Assembly (NCBI GenBank): GCA_900314995.1
Contig: OMXK01000030.1
Coordinates: 1 to 50,696, forward strand
DNA from: an uncultured Prevotella sp.
GTDB lineage: Bacteria; Bacteroidota; Bacteroidia; Bacteroidales; Bacteroidaceae
Direction: 5' to 3'
DNA length: 50,696 nt
The notes under the pieces are model-generated. The model saw only the letters and a program-made list of their open reading frames with translations. It did not search any database and was not told where the DNA came from. The stretch's first letter is position 1, and each line of letters starts with the position of its first letter. A program made the position numbers and the translations under genes. Positions 5,650-14,238 of this stretch are shown one piece after another.

Positions 5650-7872
5650 ATGGCAGAGATCAAACAGACGGAACGCGCGTCGAAAGTGCTGAGAGAGACG
5701 ATGGCGTGCTGCAAGGAATACAGACATGAGTTCGTGATGCCTGAGCACTTGTTGTTTGTGCTGATGGATGAGTCCAACTTCAATCGTGCCCTGAATAACT
5801 TCTATCCGCCAGAGGTGATTGTTGAGCGTCTGGAGGAGAAGTTGGAGGACTTCGAGACGGTGCCAGAGGGTCAAACCTACGATCCCGAGGCCTCGATGCA
5901 GATGGGACAGGTGATCGAGTTCGCCTGCCAGCAGGTGGTGAACAGCAGTGCAAAGGCGCTGGATCTGCCCCATCTGGTGATGGGCATCCTGCATCTGAGG
6001 GAGTCGTGGGCCTGTTATCTGTTGAAGGAGGCGCTGGGCGACAAGGAGAGCAACTTCATGAGCGAGCTGATCAGTTCCTATGAGTTCGACGACCATCTGG
6101 AAGAGGAGACGGGCGAGCGGAAGCACGAGGCAGCCTGGCGACGGCTGGTGACCTGCATGAACGACCTCTATCAGAAGCACAATCCGCTGATAGGCCGCGA
6201 GCAGGAACTCGCCAGGACGATGCAGGTGCTGTGCCGCCGCGACAAGAACAATCCGCTGCATGTAGGTGAGCCGGGCGTCGGCAAGACAGCCCTTGTCTGG
6301 GGCTTGGCACGGATGATCGAGGAGGGACGTGTGCCTGAGCGGCTGAAGGGCAGCCATATCTACCAGCTCGACATCGGCACGCTGCTGGCCGGCACACAGT
6401 ATCGCGGCGACTTCGAGAACCGCATCAAGCAGATCATGGACGGCATCCAGGAGGAGAGCGACAAGAACATCGTGTATATCGACGAGATACATACACTGGT
6501 GGGCGCCGGTGCTACTGGCGAGGGATCGATGGACGCATCGAACATGTTGAAGCCATACCTGGAGTCGGGCTCCATCCGGTTTATCGGCTCGACAACCTAC
6601 GAAGAGTATAACCGCCACTTCTCGCGCTCGAAGGGACTCGTCAGACGGTTCCAGCAGATAGACATCCCCGAGCCGACACCAGAGGAGACGAAGCATATCC
6701 TGCGCCAGCTGCGGGGACAGTATGAGACTTTCCACGGCATCACCTACGACGAGGAGGCGCTCGACTTCGCCGTGGACGCCAGCTATAAGTTCGTGAACGA
6801 CCGTTTCCTGCCCGACAAGGCCATCGACCTGATCGATGAAGCCGGTGCTTCATCAGAAGTGAGAGGTGAGAGGAGAGAGGTGAGAACAATCTCGAAGGCG
6901 GACATCGCGGACGTGCTGGCGAAGACTTGCAAGGTGGACGCGATGGCGATGAAGGCCGACGACGACAACGAGAAGCTCTCCACCCTCCACGCTCAACTCT
7001 CCTCTAAGATATATGGTCAGGACGAGGCCATCCGACAGGTGGTGGAAGCCGTACAGCTGTCGAAGGCCGGTCTGCTCGACGATAACAAACCGCTCGCCTC
7101 GCTGCTGTTCGTCGGACCTACGGGTGTCGGCAAGACCGAGGTGGCGCGTGTACTGGCGAAGGAACTTGGCATCCAGCTGTTGCGCTTTGACATGAGTGAA
7201 TACACCGAGAAGCACACGGTGGCCAAGCTGATCGGTTCGCCTGCAGGCTATGTGGGCTATGAGGATGGTGGGCTGCTGACAGATGCCATCCGCAAGACGC
7301 CCAACTGCGTGCTGCTGCTCGATGAGATAGAGAAGGCGCATCAGGACATCTACAACATCCTGCTGCAGGTGATGGACTATGCCCGTCTGACCGACAATAA
7401 GGGGCGCAAGGCCGACTTCCGCAACGTGATCCTTATCATGACCTCGAATGCGGGCGCACAGTATGCTGCACAGGCTAACATCGGTTTTACGGGCAAAGTG
7501 TCGCGTGGTGAGGCCATGCTGAAACAGGTCAAGAAGACATTCAAGCCCGAGTTCATCAACCGACTGACGGGTACGGTTGTCTTCAACGACATGGACCGTC
7601 AGATGGCCACGCTGATACTGAAGAAGAAACTAGGCGAACTGCAGGAGAAACTGACGGTGAAGCAGATAGAGATGACGCTGAGCGATGAGGCATTCAGCCT
7701 GCTGCTCGAAGAGGGCTTTACCCGCGAGTACGGTGCCCGTGAGATGGATCGTGTCATCGCCCAGCGGCTGAAACCGCTCCTGATGCGTGAGATCCTCTTC
7801 GGCAGTCTGAAAAACGGCGGCAAGGCTGCCATATCTGTCAAGGACGGCCAGCTCGTCAATCATCAATCCTAA
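5650..7872 (+). CDS. clpA: ATP-dependent Clp protease ATP-binding subunit ClpA
   Basis: At 740 residues this is a normal ClpA. A Clp-N repeat domain occupies about residues 1-145. AAA-1 has Walker A GEPGVGKTAL near residue 206 and Walker B VYIDEIHTL near 275. AAA-2 has Walker A GPTGVGKTEV near 488 and Walker B VLLLDEIEKAH near 555. NIGFTGK near residue 611 supplies the IGF tripeptide that docks on ClpP. It lacks the long ClpB middle coiled coil. The linker near residue 400 contains a short Arg/Glu-rich stretch (SEVRGERREVRT) that looks like low-complexity insertion. Translationally tied to clpS and aat (gaps 5 and 6 nt). Confidence 0.95.
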   Translation: MAEIKQTERASKVLRETMACCKEYRHEFVMPEHLLFVLMDESNFNRALNNFYPPEVIVERLEEKLEDFETVPEGQTYDPEASMQMGQVIEFACQQVVNSSAKALDLPHLVMGILHLRESWACYLLKEALGDKESNFMSELISSYEFDDHLEEETGERKHEAAWRRLVTCMNDLYQKHNPLIGREQELARTMQVLCRRDKNNPLHVGEPGVGKTALVWGLARMIEEGRVPERLKGSHIYQLDIGTLLAGTQYRGDFENRIKQIMDGIQEESDKNIVYIDEIHTLVGAGATGEGSMDASNMLKPYLESGSIRFIGSTTYEEYNRHFSRSKGLVRRFQQIDIPEPTPEETKHILRQLRGQYETFHGITYDEEALDFAVDASYKFVNDRFLPDKAIDLIDEAGASSEVRGERREVRTISKADIADVLAKTCKVDAMAMKADDDNEKLSTLHAQLSSKIYGQDEAIRQVVEAVQLSKAGLLDDNKPLASLLFVGPTGVGKTEVARVLAKELGIQLLRFDMSEYTEKHTVAKLIGSPAGYVGYEDGGLLTDAIRKTPNCVLLLDEIEKAHQDIYNILLQVMDYARLTDNKGRKADFRNVILIMTSNAGAQYAAQANIGFTGKVSRGEAMLKQVKKTFKPEFINRLTGTVVFNDMDRQMATLILKKKLGELQEKLTVKQIEMTLSDEAFSLLLEEGFTREYGAREMDRVIAQRLKPLLMREILFGSLKNGGKAAISVKDGQLVNHQS

Positions 7873-7878
7873 ATCTAC

Positions 7879-8526
7879 ATGGCAGTTTTTCAATTAGACA
7901 ATGACCTCTGGTTCCCTGACCCTCATCTGGGGGAGGAAAGCGGTCTGGTGGCCGTGGGCGGCGACTTGTCGGTAGACCGGCTGATACTCGCTTACTCCAA
8001 CGGCTTCTTCCCGTGGTATTCGTTCCATCGGAAAGAACCCTGGTGGTATTGTCCGTTGCAGCGTTTCGTGATCTTTCCCAAAGAGATCCACGTGAGTCAC
8101 TCCATGCGGCAGCTGATCAGGCAGAACCGCTACCGCCTCTCCATCAACGAAGACTTTGACGGGGTGATAAAAGGCTGTGCCACAGCACAAGACCGCATTG
8201 AGGAAGAGGGAGCCTGGTTGGGCCCCAACATCATCAAGGCATATACGGCACTGCATCACCAAGGCTTTGCCGCGAGTGTGGAGGTGTGGGATGAAGACCG
8301 GCTGGTGGGCGGACTCTATGGGGTCAGCCTGGGCTCGTCGTTCTTTGGCGAGAGCATGTTCTCGCTAGTGCCAAGTGCCTCGAAACTGGCCCTGATCCAT
8401 CTGGCGCGTACCTTCGAGATGCTTGGTGGTCAGTTGATCGACTGTCAGTTTGAGACACCCCACCTTCGTTCGATGGGCGGGCGCTACATTCCCTACGAGG
8501 AATATATCAGCATCATCTCAAAATAA
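7879..8526 (+). CDS. aat: Leucyl/phenylalanyl-tRNA--protein transferase
   Basis: This enzyme adds Leu or Phe to proteins starting with Arg or Lys, making N-degrons read by ClpS. The 215-residue sequence carries the family blocks FPDPHLGEESGLVAVGGDLS (residues 11-30), YSNGFFPWY near 40-48, ESMFS near 156 and LIDCQFETPHLRSMGGR near 187-203. The start is 6 nt after the clpA stop, which places the tagging enzyme, adaptor and unfoldase on one transcript; in many bacteria they are scattered. A bidirectional terminator follows at once. Confidence 0.95.
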   Translation: MAVFQLDNDLWFPDPHLGEESGLVAVGGDLSVDRLILAYSNGFFPWYSFHRKEPWWYCPLQRFVIFPKEIHVSHSMRQLIRQNRYRLSINEDFDGVIKGCATAQDRIEEEGAWLGPNIIKAYTALHHQGFAASVEVWDEDRLVGGLYGVSLGSSFFGESMFSLVPSASKLALIHLARTFEMLGGQLIDCQFETPHLRSMGGRYIPYEEYISIISK

Positions 8527-8527
8527 A

Positions 8528-8552
8528 AATCCCCTCCAGTGAGGAGGGGATT
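8528..8552. terminator. Bidirectional terminator between aat and the Dabb gene
   Basis: AATCCCCTCC (8528-8537) and GGAGGGGATT (8543-8552) are perfect 10-bp arms with a 5-nt loop, A-rich to the left. It lies between convergent genes and can serve both. Confidence 0.85.
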
Positions 8553-8556
8553 GATG

Positions 8557-8862
8557 TTAGATCTCGAAGTCGAGACAGGAGCGCTGGACGGTGTAAGGGC
8601 GAACCTTACCGTTGGCAACAGCAACGTGGTCGGGGTGAACGGCGTAGCCTTTCAGGGCCTCGGGGCTTTCGAGCGTGCTGTCGAGCATAACGTCGGCATT
8701 GGAAGATGCCAGACGGCCGTCGATGTGAACCTTGATGTCGAGAAGACCGGGAACCTTGCCTAACAATCCTTCAAGACCAGCCTTGATGCCTGCCTTGACA
8801 GTTGCTTTCTCTTCTTCAGAGAGTTCTGGATTCAGTGTCCAGAGAATAATGTGCTTAACCAT
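8557..8862 (-). CDS. Dabb (stress-responsive alpha/beta barrel) family protein
   Basis: The 101-residue protein begins MVKHIILWTLNPELSEEEK, the standard opening strand and helix of Dabb domains, and ends with the usual P-D-H-x-A-V-A-N-G-K-V-R-P segment (residues about 78-90). It is a single-domain cytoplasmic protein that probably dimerises into an alpha/beta barrel. The family has members in stress response and polyketide cyclisation, so the substrate is not known here. It has its own promoter inside the 3' end of the rluA-like gene. Confidence 0.85.
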   Translation of the reverse strand: MVKHIILWTLNPELSEEEKATVKAGIKAGLEGLLGKVPGLLDIKVHIDGRLASSNADVMLDSTLESPEALKGYAVHPDHVAVANGKVRPYTVQRSCLDFEI

Positions 8863-8886
8863 AATTTTTAGTCCTTAAATTATCGG

Positions 8887-10269
8887 TTACAAAGATAAGC
8901 AAATTTTCTGAAACTCACAAGGTTTTTCCAGATTAAAACTCATTTTTTCGCCGCTTACGGGATGTGATAGCTGCAAATGGTCGCAATGCAGGTAGAGACG
9001 GTCGGCTTTTGTGCCATACAGTTCGTCGCCGAGGATGGGGCAGCCCAGTCCTTCCTGGTGGGCACAGTGCATGCGCAGCTGATGGGTGCGACCGGTATGG
9101 GGATAGAGAGCTACGAGCGCCCGGGCGCCGAAAGTCTCCAATACTTCGTACTCGGTAACGGCTGATTTCCCCTTCTTGTAGTCAACTATCTGACGAGGGC
9201 GGTTCATGGGATCGAAGGTTAGGGGCAGGTCGATGCGCCCGCAATTCTTTTCAGGGATGCCGTCTATCAGGGCAATATAGCGTTTCTCAACCGTATGCTT
9301 GACGAACTGTTCCTGTAAGGCAATATAGGCTTCCTTGGTCTTTGCGACAACCAGCAGCCCCGAAGTACCCATATCGAGCCGGTGAACGGGCAGGGCACCT
9401 GGCCATCGCTGCTTGGCAATGGTGGCTACAGAGTAGTCGGTGGTCTTGCCCGGGACACTGAGCAGGCCCGACGGCTTGTTGATGACGGCCATCACCTCAT
9501 CCTCATAGACGACTTCGATGTCGAGACGGGGGAAGGCAGCCTCCTCGGGGTCTGGGTCGACGTCGAGGCCCTGAAGCATCCAGGTGAGGATAGGCTTACA
9601 CTTACCGCGACAAGCAGGGTAGAACTGGCCGTGATGACGGATGAGACTCTTTGGCGAAGGTCCCCACCAGAACTCGGCCATGCAGACGGGCTTGAGCTGG
9701 TGGCTGTAGGCGTATTGCAGGAGCTTGGGTGCACAGCAGTCGCCTGTGCCGCCCGGGGGTAGGGGGAAACGCCGGCGGATGCGGGGTGCACTGTGGTAGT
9801 CTTGCCAGATGTCGACGAGGTCGCGCGTCTCGCCCCGTGCATTGAACAGCTGATACTGGTGAAAGAGCCAGAGCTGGAGATCCTGTGACATTTCCTTTGA
9901 GGTCGTCGCCTCCACCCCTGCTCCCTCCTTCCCTGAGGATCTGGCGACAAGGGTAATCTCGCGCTCACGGGTCTTGAAATAGCCGTTGGGCTGTTGGGCA
10001 TCGAAGACGGGAGGCACAAAATAGGGCCAGTCGTTACGACCTTCGAGCAAACCGGAATAGGCGGCGAGGAAAGCAAGTCCCCCGGCACTCTCCACCACGA
10101 GCACGCCGAACATCTTGCCCTCTGTGAGTGGCATTGTCGCAATCTCCTGCTTCACCTCTTCTGCTGCCGCCAGACATAATGGATGGGGCTCGTAGCAGAA
10201 GGGGTAAGTGAACCGCTTGGGCTTCTCAGCTGAACTATGGAGTGTGTGAATTATAGCAGATCCAGACAT
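8887..10269 (-). CDS. RluA-family pseudouridine synthase with long N-terminal extension
   Basis: Isomerises uridine to pseudouridine in rRNA or tRNA. The catalytic domain fills the second half: VVYEDEVMAVINKPSGLLSV near residues 255-274, the catalytic motif HRLDMGTSGLLV near 295 (Asp in HRLD), and HTGRTHQLRMHCAH near 395-408. The first 230 or so residues are an extension found in Bacteroidota members, rich in aromatic residues and with an R-G-K-C-K stretch (CRGKCKPIL) close to 215-225. The gene overlaps the end of the pyridoxamine kinase gene by 19 nt, so the two are co-translated. The exact RNA target cannot be read from sequence. Confidence 0.88.
   Translation of the reverse strand: MSGSAIIHTLHSSAEKPKRFTYPFCYEPHPLCLAAAEEVKQEIATMPLTEGKMFGVLVVESAGGLAFLAAYSGLLEGRNDWPYFVPPVFDAQQPNGYFKTREREITLVARSSGKEGAGVEATTSKEMSQDLQLWLFHQYQLFNARGETRDLVDIWQDYHSAPRIRRRFPLPPGGTGDCCAPKLLQYAYSHQLKPVCMAEFWWGPSPKSLIRHHGQFYPACRGKCKPILTWMLQGLDVDPDPEEAAFPRLDIEVVYEDEVMAVINKPSGLLSVPGKTTDYSVATIAKQRWPGALPVHRLDMGTSGLLVVAKTKEAYIALQEQFVKHTVEKRYIALIDGIPEKNCGRIDLPLTFDPMNRPRQIVDYKKGKSAVTEYEVLETFGARALVALYPHTGRTHQLRMHCAHQEGLGCPILGDELYGTKADRLYLHCDHLQLSHPVSGEKMSFNLEKPCEFQKICLSL
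8890..8921 (-). promoter_or_regulatory. Promoter of the Dabb gene
   Basis: Minus-strand TATCTTTG (8890-8897) is a perfect -7 box; CTTG (8918-8921) lies 20 bp upstream. The elements overlap the last codons of the upstream rluA-like gene. Confidence 0.7.
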
Positions 10270-11063
10270 TTCTCAACGGGTATGCCCCGGTTCTTGTCGT
10301 CGGTATCACGATAGCGGTCGATCATGCGGAATACGGTATCCATCGCTGTGCGGGTGCTGGTCTTGAGCGACTCGCCGTTGAGCAAGTGGCCGATAAGAAC
10401 AGCAGAGAAGATGTCGCCTGTGCCATGAAACAGCCCGGGGATCTCGTGGTATTCCAGATGGAAGTAGGAGTTGTCGTAGTGATTGTAGCCTACTACGGCA
10501 TTCTGGCCGTCGATCTTACAACTCGTGATAAGGGCCGACTTAGTGCCGATGGCGCGAAGACGGTCGAGCAGGTCGCGGGCTTCCTCCCATCGGATGCCCT
10601 GCATCTTGATGGCAGTACCGGTGAGATAGCATGCCTCGGTATAGTTGGGGAAGGTGAGATGAGCCACAGAGACCATCTCGCGCATCAGTTCCACCTGACG
10701 CTCGGTCATGCCGTTATACAGACGACCGCCATCGCCGAGGATGGGGTCGACAAAGACCGTAGTGCCCTGGGCACCCTGTTCCTTGCAGTAGCCGGCCACA
10801 AGCTTGGCCTGTTCCTCACTGAACATCAGACCCGTGCAGACGGCATCAAACGAGAAACCGAGTTCCTTCCATACGGGCAGCGTGCCGCGGATATACTCGG
10901 TAGTGTCCTGGATGTTGAACTTCCCGTAGTCGAGGGTGTTCGACACGAGGGCTGTGGGCAGACTGTAAGTGGGAATGCCAAGGTAGGAAAGGATGGGCAG
11001 CATGGCACCCATGCCTACTTTACCGTAGCCTACCACATCATTGATCAGTAATATCTGTTTCAT
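10251..11063 (-). CDS. pdxK: Pyridoxamine/pyridoxal kinase
   Basis: Phosphorylates vitamin B6 vitamers in the salvage route to pyridoxal phosphate. The 270-residue ribokinase-fold protein begins ILLINDVVGYGKVGMGAMLP, has FVDPILGDGGRLYNGM near residues 107-122, TFPNYTEACYLTG near 137-149, and the anion-hole/catalytic GTGD in LFHGTGDIFSAVL near 222-234. Length is normal. It shares a tight divergent promoter region with the helicase gene; its -7 box ends only 8 bp before the ATG, so the mRNA should have almost no leader. Confidence 0.9.
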   Translation of the reverse strand: MKQILLINDVVGYGKVGMGAMLPILSYLGIPTYSLPTALVSNTLDYGKFNIQDTTEYIRGTLPVWKELGFSFDAVCTGLMFSEEQAKLVAGYCKEQGAQGTTVFVDPILGDGGRLYNGMTERQVELMREMVSVAHLTFPNYTEACYLTGTAIKMQGIRWEEARDLLDRLRAIGTKSALITSCKIDGQNAVVGYNHYDNSYFHLEYHEIPGLFHGTGDIFSAVLIGHLLNGESLKTSTRTAMDTVFRMIDRYRDTDDKNRGIPVEKCLDLL

Positions 11064-11071
11064 TCTGGCTG

Positions 11072-11103
11072 CAAAGTTACAGTTTTTTTTGGCAATTCAC
11101 AAA
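11072..11103 (-). promoter_or_regulatory. Promoter of pdxK
   Basis: Minus-strand TAACTTTG (11072-11079) with TTTG (11100-11103) exactly 20 bp upstream. It interlocks with the divergent promoter at 11088-11119. Confidence 0.85.
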
Positions 11104-11119
11104 AAATATAGTAATTTTG
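11088..11119 (+). promoter_or_regulatory. Promoter of the UPF1-like helicase gene
   Basis: TTTG (11088-11091) and TAATTTTG (11112-11119), 20 bp apart. The -7 box ends 9 bp before the ATG at 11129, so the transcript should have only a few leader bases. Confidence 0.85.
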
Positions 11120-11128
11120 CGCGCAATT

Positions 11129-13012
11129 ATGGCAACTGCGATACAGAAACTGACGCAACAGCGGCTGCTGCTCCAGATGGAGTATGCCACCGAGAAGGAG
11201 ACCTTTCACAAACAGACCGAGGAGATGGGGCTGCAGCGGAAGGTGAAGCGCGGTGATGCCTGGTATCCGCTGAAGATGGGAAAGAGCTATTACAACTCGC
11301 TGAACCAGCTGGTGGTGGAGGTTCACCGTCAGGGTGACGACAACGAGATAGAGCACAACTTCGAGTTCGGGCGTCCTGTGGCCTTCTTCCGTGTGGACGA
11401 CAATGACAAGATCAAGTATTTCCCGTTTACGGGAACCGTGAGCTATGTGGACGGTGACCGGATGGTGGTGGTAGTTCCTGACAACGGCCAGCTCATTGAT
11501 GTGCAGTCGGCAGAGCATGTCGGCGTACAGCTGTTCTTCGACGAGACGAGTTATAAGATGATGTTTGAGGCACTCGACCGCGTGATTCGGGCGAAGGGGC
11601 GGTTAGGCTATCTGCGCGACCTCTTCTATTCGCACCAGAAGGCCGAGACATTCAGCTTTAGTGCCTTGCCATTCCCCTATCTGAATGCGACGCAGGAAGA
11701 GGCCGTGAACAAGGTGTTGCGGGCGAAGGACGTAGCCATCGTACACGGTCCTCCGGGAACGGGCAAGACGACAACGCTCGTGGAGGCTATCTACGAGACA
11801 TTACGACGGGAGAATCAGGTGCTGGTCTGTGCACAGAGTAATATGGCTGTCGATTGGATCTCCGAGAAACTCGTGGATCGCGGCATCAACGTGCTCCGTA
11901 TAGGCAATCCGACACGGGTGAATGACAAGATGCTGTCCTTCACCTATGAACGCCGTTTCGAGGACCATCCGGACTACGAACAGCTCTGGAGCATCCGCAA
12001 GGCCATCCGCGAACTGCGGAGCCATCGGAAGCGTGGCGACGAGAAGTATCATCAGAAACTGGAACGGCTGAAGGAACGCGCTACGGAACTCGAGGTGCGC
12101 ATCAATGCTGCGCTCTTCGACGAAGCCCGAGTCATCGCCTGTACACTCGTAGGCAGCAGTAGCCGGCTGCTCGACGGACAGAAGTTCGGCACACTGTTTA
12201 TCGACGAGGCCGCCCAGGCACTGGAGGCCGCTTGCTGGATACCTATCCGACGGGTATCGCGTGTGGTCTTCGCAGGCGACCATTGTCAGTTGCCGCCCAC
12301 GGTGAAAAGCATCGCAGCCCTCAAGGCAGGACTGGGCAAGACGCTGATGGAGCGTATCGTGGAAAACAAGCCCGAGGTGGTGACGCTGCTGAAGATGCAG
12401 TATCGCATGAATGATGAGATTATGCGCTTTTCGAGCAGCTGGTTCTATGGCAATCAGGTAGAGAGTGCGCCTGAGGTGAAATACCGCAGTATCCTGGATC
12501 TCGATATCCCGATGACGTGGATTGACACGTCGGCCTTTGAGCTGAACGAAGATAGTGAGGTGTCGTTTAAGGAGCAATTCGTGGGCGAGAGTTTCGGCCG
12601 TATCAACAAGGCGGAGGCAGAACTGACCCTGCTGGCGCTGGAGAACTACTTCACGAAGATCGGTAAGACCCGTATCCTCGATGAACGCATCGACGTGGGG
12701 GTGATCTCACCTTATCGGGCCCAGGTGCAGTATCTGCGCCGACTGCTGAAGAAGAAGGATTTCTTCAAACCCTACCGCAGTCTGATCAGCGTGAACACCG
12801 TCGACGGATTTCAGGGACAGGAGCGCGATGTGATCCTGATCTCGCTGGTGCGTGCCAACGACGAAGGGCAGATCGGATTCCTGCGTGACCTTCGACGTAT
12901 GAATGTCGCCATCACCCGTGCCCGCATGAAACTGATCATCCTCGGCGATGCCTCGACGATGACGCGACACCCTTTTTATAAGAAACTCTACGATTACATA
13001 GAAGCCTTGTAA
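11129..13012 (+). CDS. UPF1/IGHMBP2-like superfamily 1 helicase
   Basis: The 627-residue protein has all SF1 motifs in order: Walker A GPPGTGKTT near residue 207, motif II FIDEAAQALE near 357, motif III GDHCQLPPT near 378, motif V VNTVDGFQGQERDVILISL near 557, and motif VI NVAITRAR near 590. The N-terminal 150 or so residues match the OB-like region of Bacteroidota SMUBP-2-type helicases. It likely unwinds RNA or DNA using ATP in the cytoplasm. The ATG at 11129 is chosen because a TTG 12 nt earlier lies inside the -7 box. It has no partner gene on its strand except the separately promoted GNAT-like gene. Confidence 0.88.
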   Translation: MATAIQKLTQQRLLLQMEYATEKETFHKQTEEMGLQRKVKRGDAWYPLKMGKSYYNSLNQLVVEVHRQGDDNEIEHNFEFGRPVAFFRVDDNDKIKYFPFTGTVSYVDGDRMVVVVPDNGQLIDVQSAEHVGVQLFFDETSYKMMFEALDRVIRAKGRLGYLRDLFYSHQKAETFSFSALPFPYLNATQEEAVNKVLRAKDVAIVHGPPGTGKTTTLVEAIYETLRRENQVLVCAQSNMAVDWISEKLVDRGINVLRIGNPTRVNDKMLSFTYERRFEDHPDYEQLWSIRKAIRELRSHRKRGDEKYHQKLERLKERATELEVRINAALFDEARVIACTLVGSSSRLLDGQKFGTLFIDEAAQALEAACWIPIRRVSRVVFAGDHCQLPPTVKSIAALKAGLGKTLMERIVENKPEVVTLLKMQYRMNDEIMRFSSSWFYGNQVESAPEVKYRSILDLDIPMTWIDTSAFELNEDSEVSFKEQFVGESFGRINKAEAELTLLALENYFTKIGKTRILDERIDVGVISPYRAQVQYLRRLLKKKDFFKPYRSLISVNTVDGFQGQERDVILISLVRANDEGQIGFLRDLRRMNVAITRARMKLIILGDASTMTRHPFYKKLYDYIEAL

Positions 13013-13053
13013 AGTGAAATTTGTACAAAAAAACTGATTTTTGTGCCGTTTGT

Positions 13054-13084
13054 TTTGTCGTTTCGCTGATTTGCTGTATATTTG
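13054..13084 (+). promoter_or_regulatory. Promoter of the GNAT-like gene
   Basis: TTTG (13054-13057) and TATATTTG (13077-13084), 19 bp apart, 20 bp before the ATG at 13105. Confidence 0.8.
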
Positions 13085-13104
13085 CACGCAGAAAGAGCTA
13101 AACA

Positions 13105-14238
13105 ATGGTAGAAATACGTGAAGTAAAATCCAGATCAGAACTGAAACAGTTTATTCAGTTCTATTATGACCTCTATCGTGGTTGTGATTGTGCTGTGCCT
13201 TTCCTCTATTTCGATGAGATGGCCACACTCCGCAGCGACAAGAACCCATCGTTCGAGTGTTGTGAGGCCCAGTATTTCCTGGCCTATAAGGACGGGAAGA
13301 TCGTGGGGCGCGTAGCAGCTATCATCAACCGCAGGGCCAATGAGCGTTGGAACTGTCATCAGGTGCGCTTCGGCTGGTTCGACTTCATCGATGACCTTGA
13401 GGTGTCGACAGCCCTCCTGAAAGCTGTTGAGGACTGGGGGAGCGAGCGGGGCATGGTGGAGATGGCAGGTCCGCTGGGTTTTATCGATACCGACCGTGAA
13501 GGCATGCTCGTGGAGGGTTTCGATCAGCTCGCCTCGATGTATGTAAACTACAATTACCCCTATTATCCGCGCCACATCGAGCAGATGAGCGGTTTCAAGA
13601 AGGACAACGACTATGTGGAGTGTAAGGTGAAGGTGCCCGAGGTAGTGCCCGAGAAATTCGTCAAGGTGACGGATATGGTGCGCCGCCGCTATGGTCTGAA
13701 GGTGCATAAGTTCACCCGTCACGAACTGATCGAAGAGGGTTACGGCTGCAAGGTGTTCGACCTGCTTAACGCCACCTATGCCGACCTCTATGGTTTCAGT
13801 CAACTCTCTGACAGGCAGATCGACAAACTGGTAAACGACTATATCAAGATAGCCGACCTGAACCTCGTGACGGCCATTATGGACGCGGAAAAGATGGTGG
13901 GCTTCGGCATCACTTTCCCGTCGTTCTCACGGGCGCTGCAGAAGACCCGCGACGGTCGTCTGTTCCCATTCGGCTGGTGGCATGTGCTGAAGATCCTGAA
14001 ATGGCACAAGACACCGATTGTAGACCTGCTGCTTATCGGTGTGCTGCCCGAATACAGAGCCAAGGGTGCCAATGCGCTGATCTTCAACGACCTGATACCT
14101 TACTTCCAGCAATACAATTTCGAGTATGCCGAAACGGGACCGATGATGGAGACCAATGAGGGCGTGCTCTCACAGTGGCAGTATCTGGAAGCTACTGTGC
14201 ATCGTCGCCACCGCTGTTACAGAAAGCTCCTGGGGTAA
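13105..14238 (+). CDS. GNAT-like N-acetyltransferase family protein
   Basis: The 377-residue cytoplasmic protein has a C-terminal GNAT-type cofactor loop region, DLLLIGVLPEYRAKGANALI (about residues 307-326), followed by ETGPMMETNEGVLSQWQYLE, and an N-terminal half with FLAYKDGKIVGRVAAIIN near residues 58-75, a second GNAT-like beta strand pair. This two-lobed layout is common among Bacteroidota proteins annotated only as N-acetyltransferase; the substrate is unknown. Its last 47 nt overlap, tail to tail, with the end of the HTCS gene. Confidence 0.7.
   Translation: MVEIREVKSRSELKQFIQFYYDLYRGCDCAVPFLYFDEMATLRSDKNPSFECCEAQYFLAYKDGKIVGRVAAIINRRANERWNCHQVRFGWFDFIDDLEVSTALLKAVEDWGSERGMVEMAGPLGFIDTDREGMLVEGFDQLASMYVNYNYPYYPRHIEQMSGFKKDNDYVECKVKVPEVVPEKFVKVTDMVRRRYGLKVHKFTRHELIEEGYGCKVFDLLNATYADLYGFSQLSDRQIDKLVNDYIKIADLNLVTAIMDAEKMVGFGITFPSFSRALQKTRDGRLFPFGWWHVLKILKWHKTPIVDLLLIGVLPEYRAKGANALIFNDLIPYFQQYNFEYAETGPMMETNEGVLSQWQYLEATVHRRHRCYRKLLG

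Noticed and set aside
5548-6735. 395-residue minus-strand frame over clpS/clpA
   Set aside because: Antisense shadow of clpA, which has complete AAA motifs; Leu/His-rich composition is typical of shadow translation.
11117-11128. TTG start for the helicase gene
   Set aside because: It sits inside the -7 box, so it would not be in the transcript.
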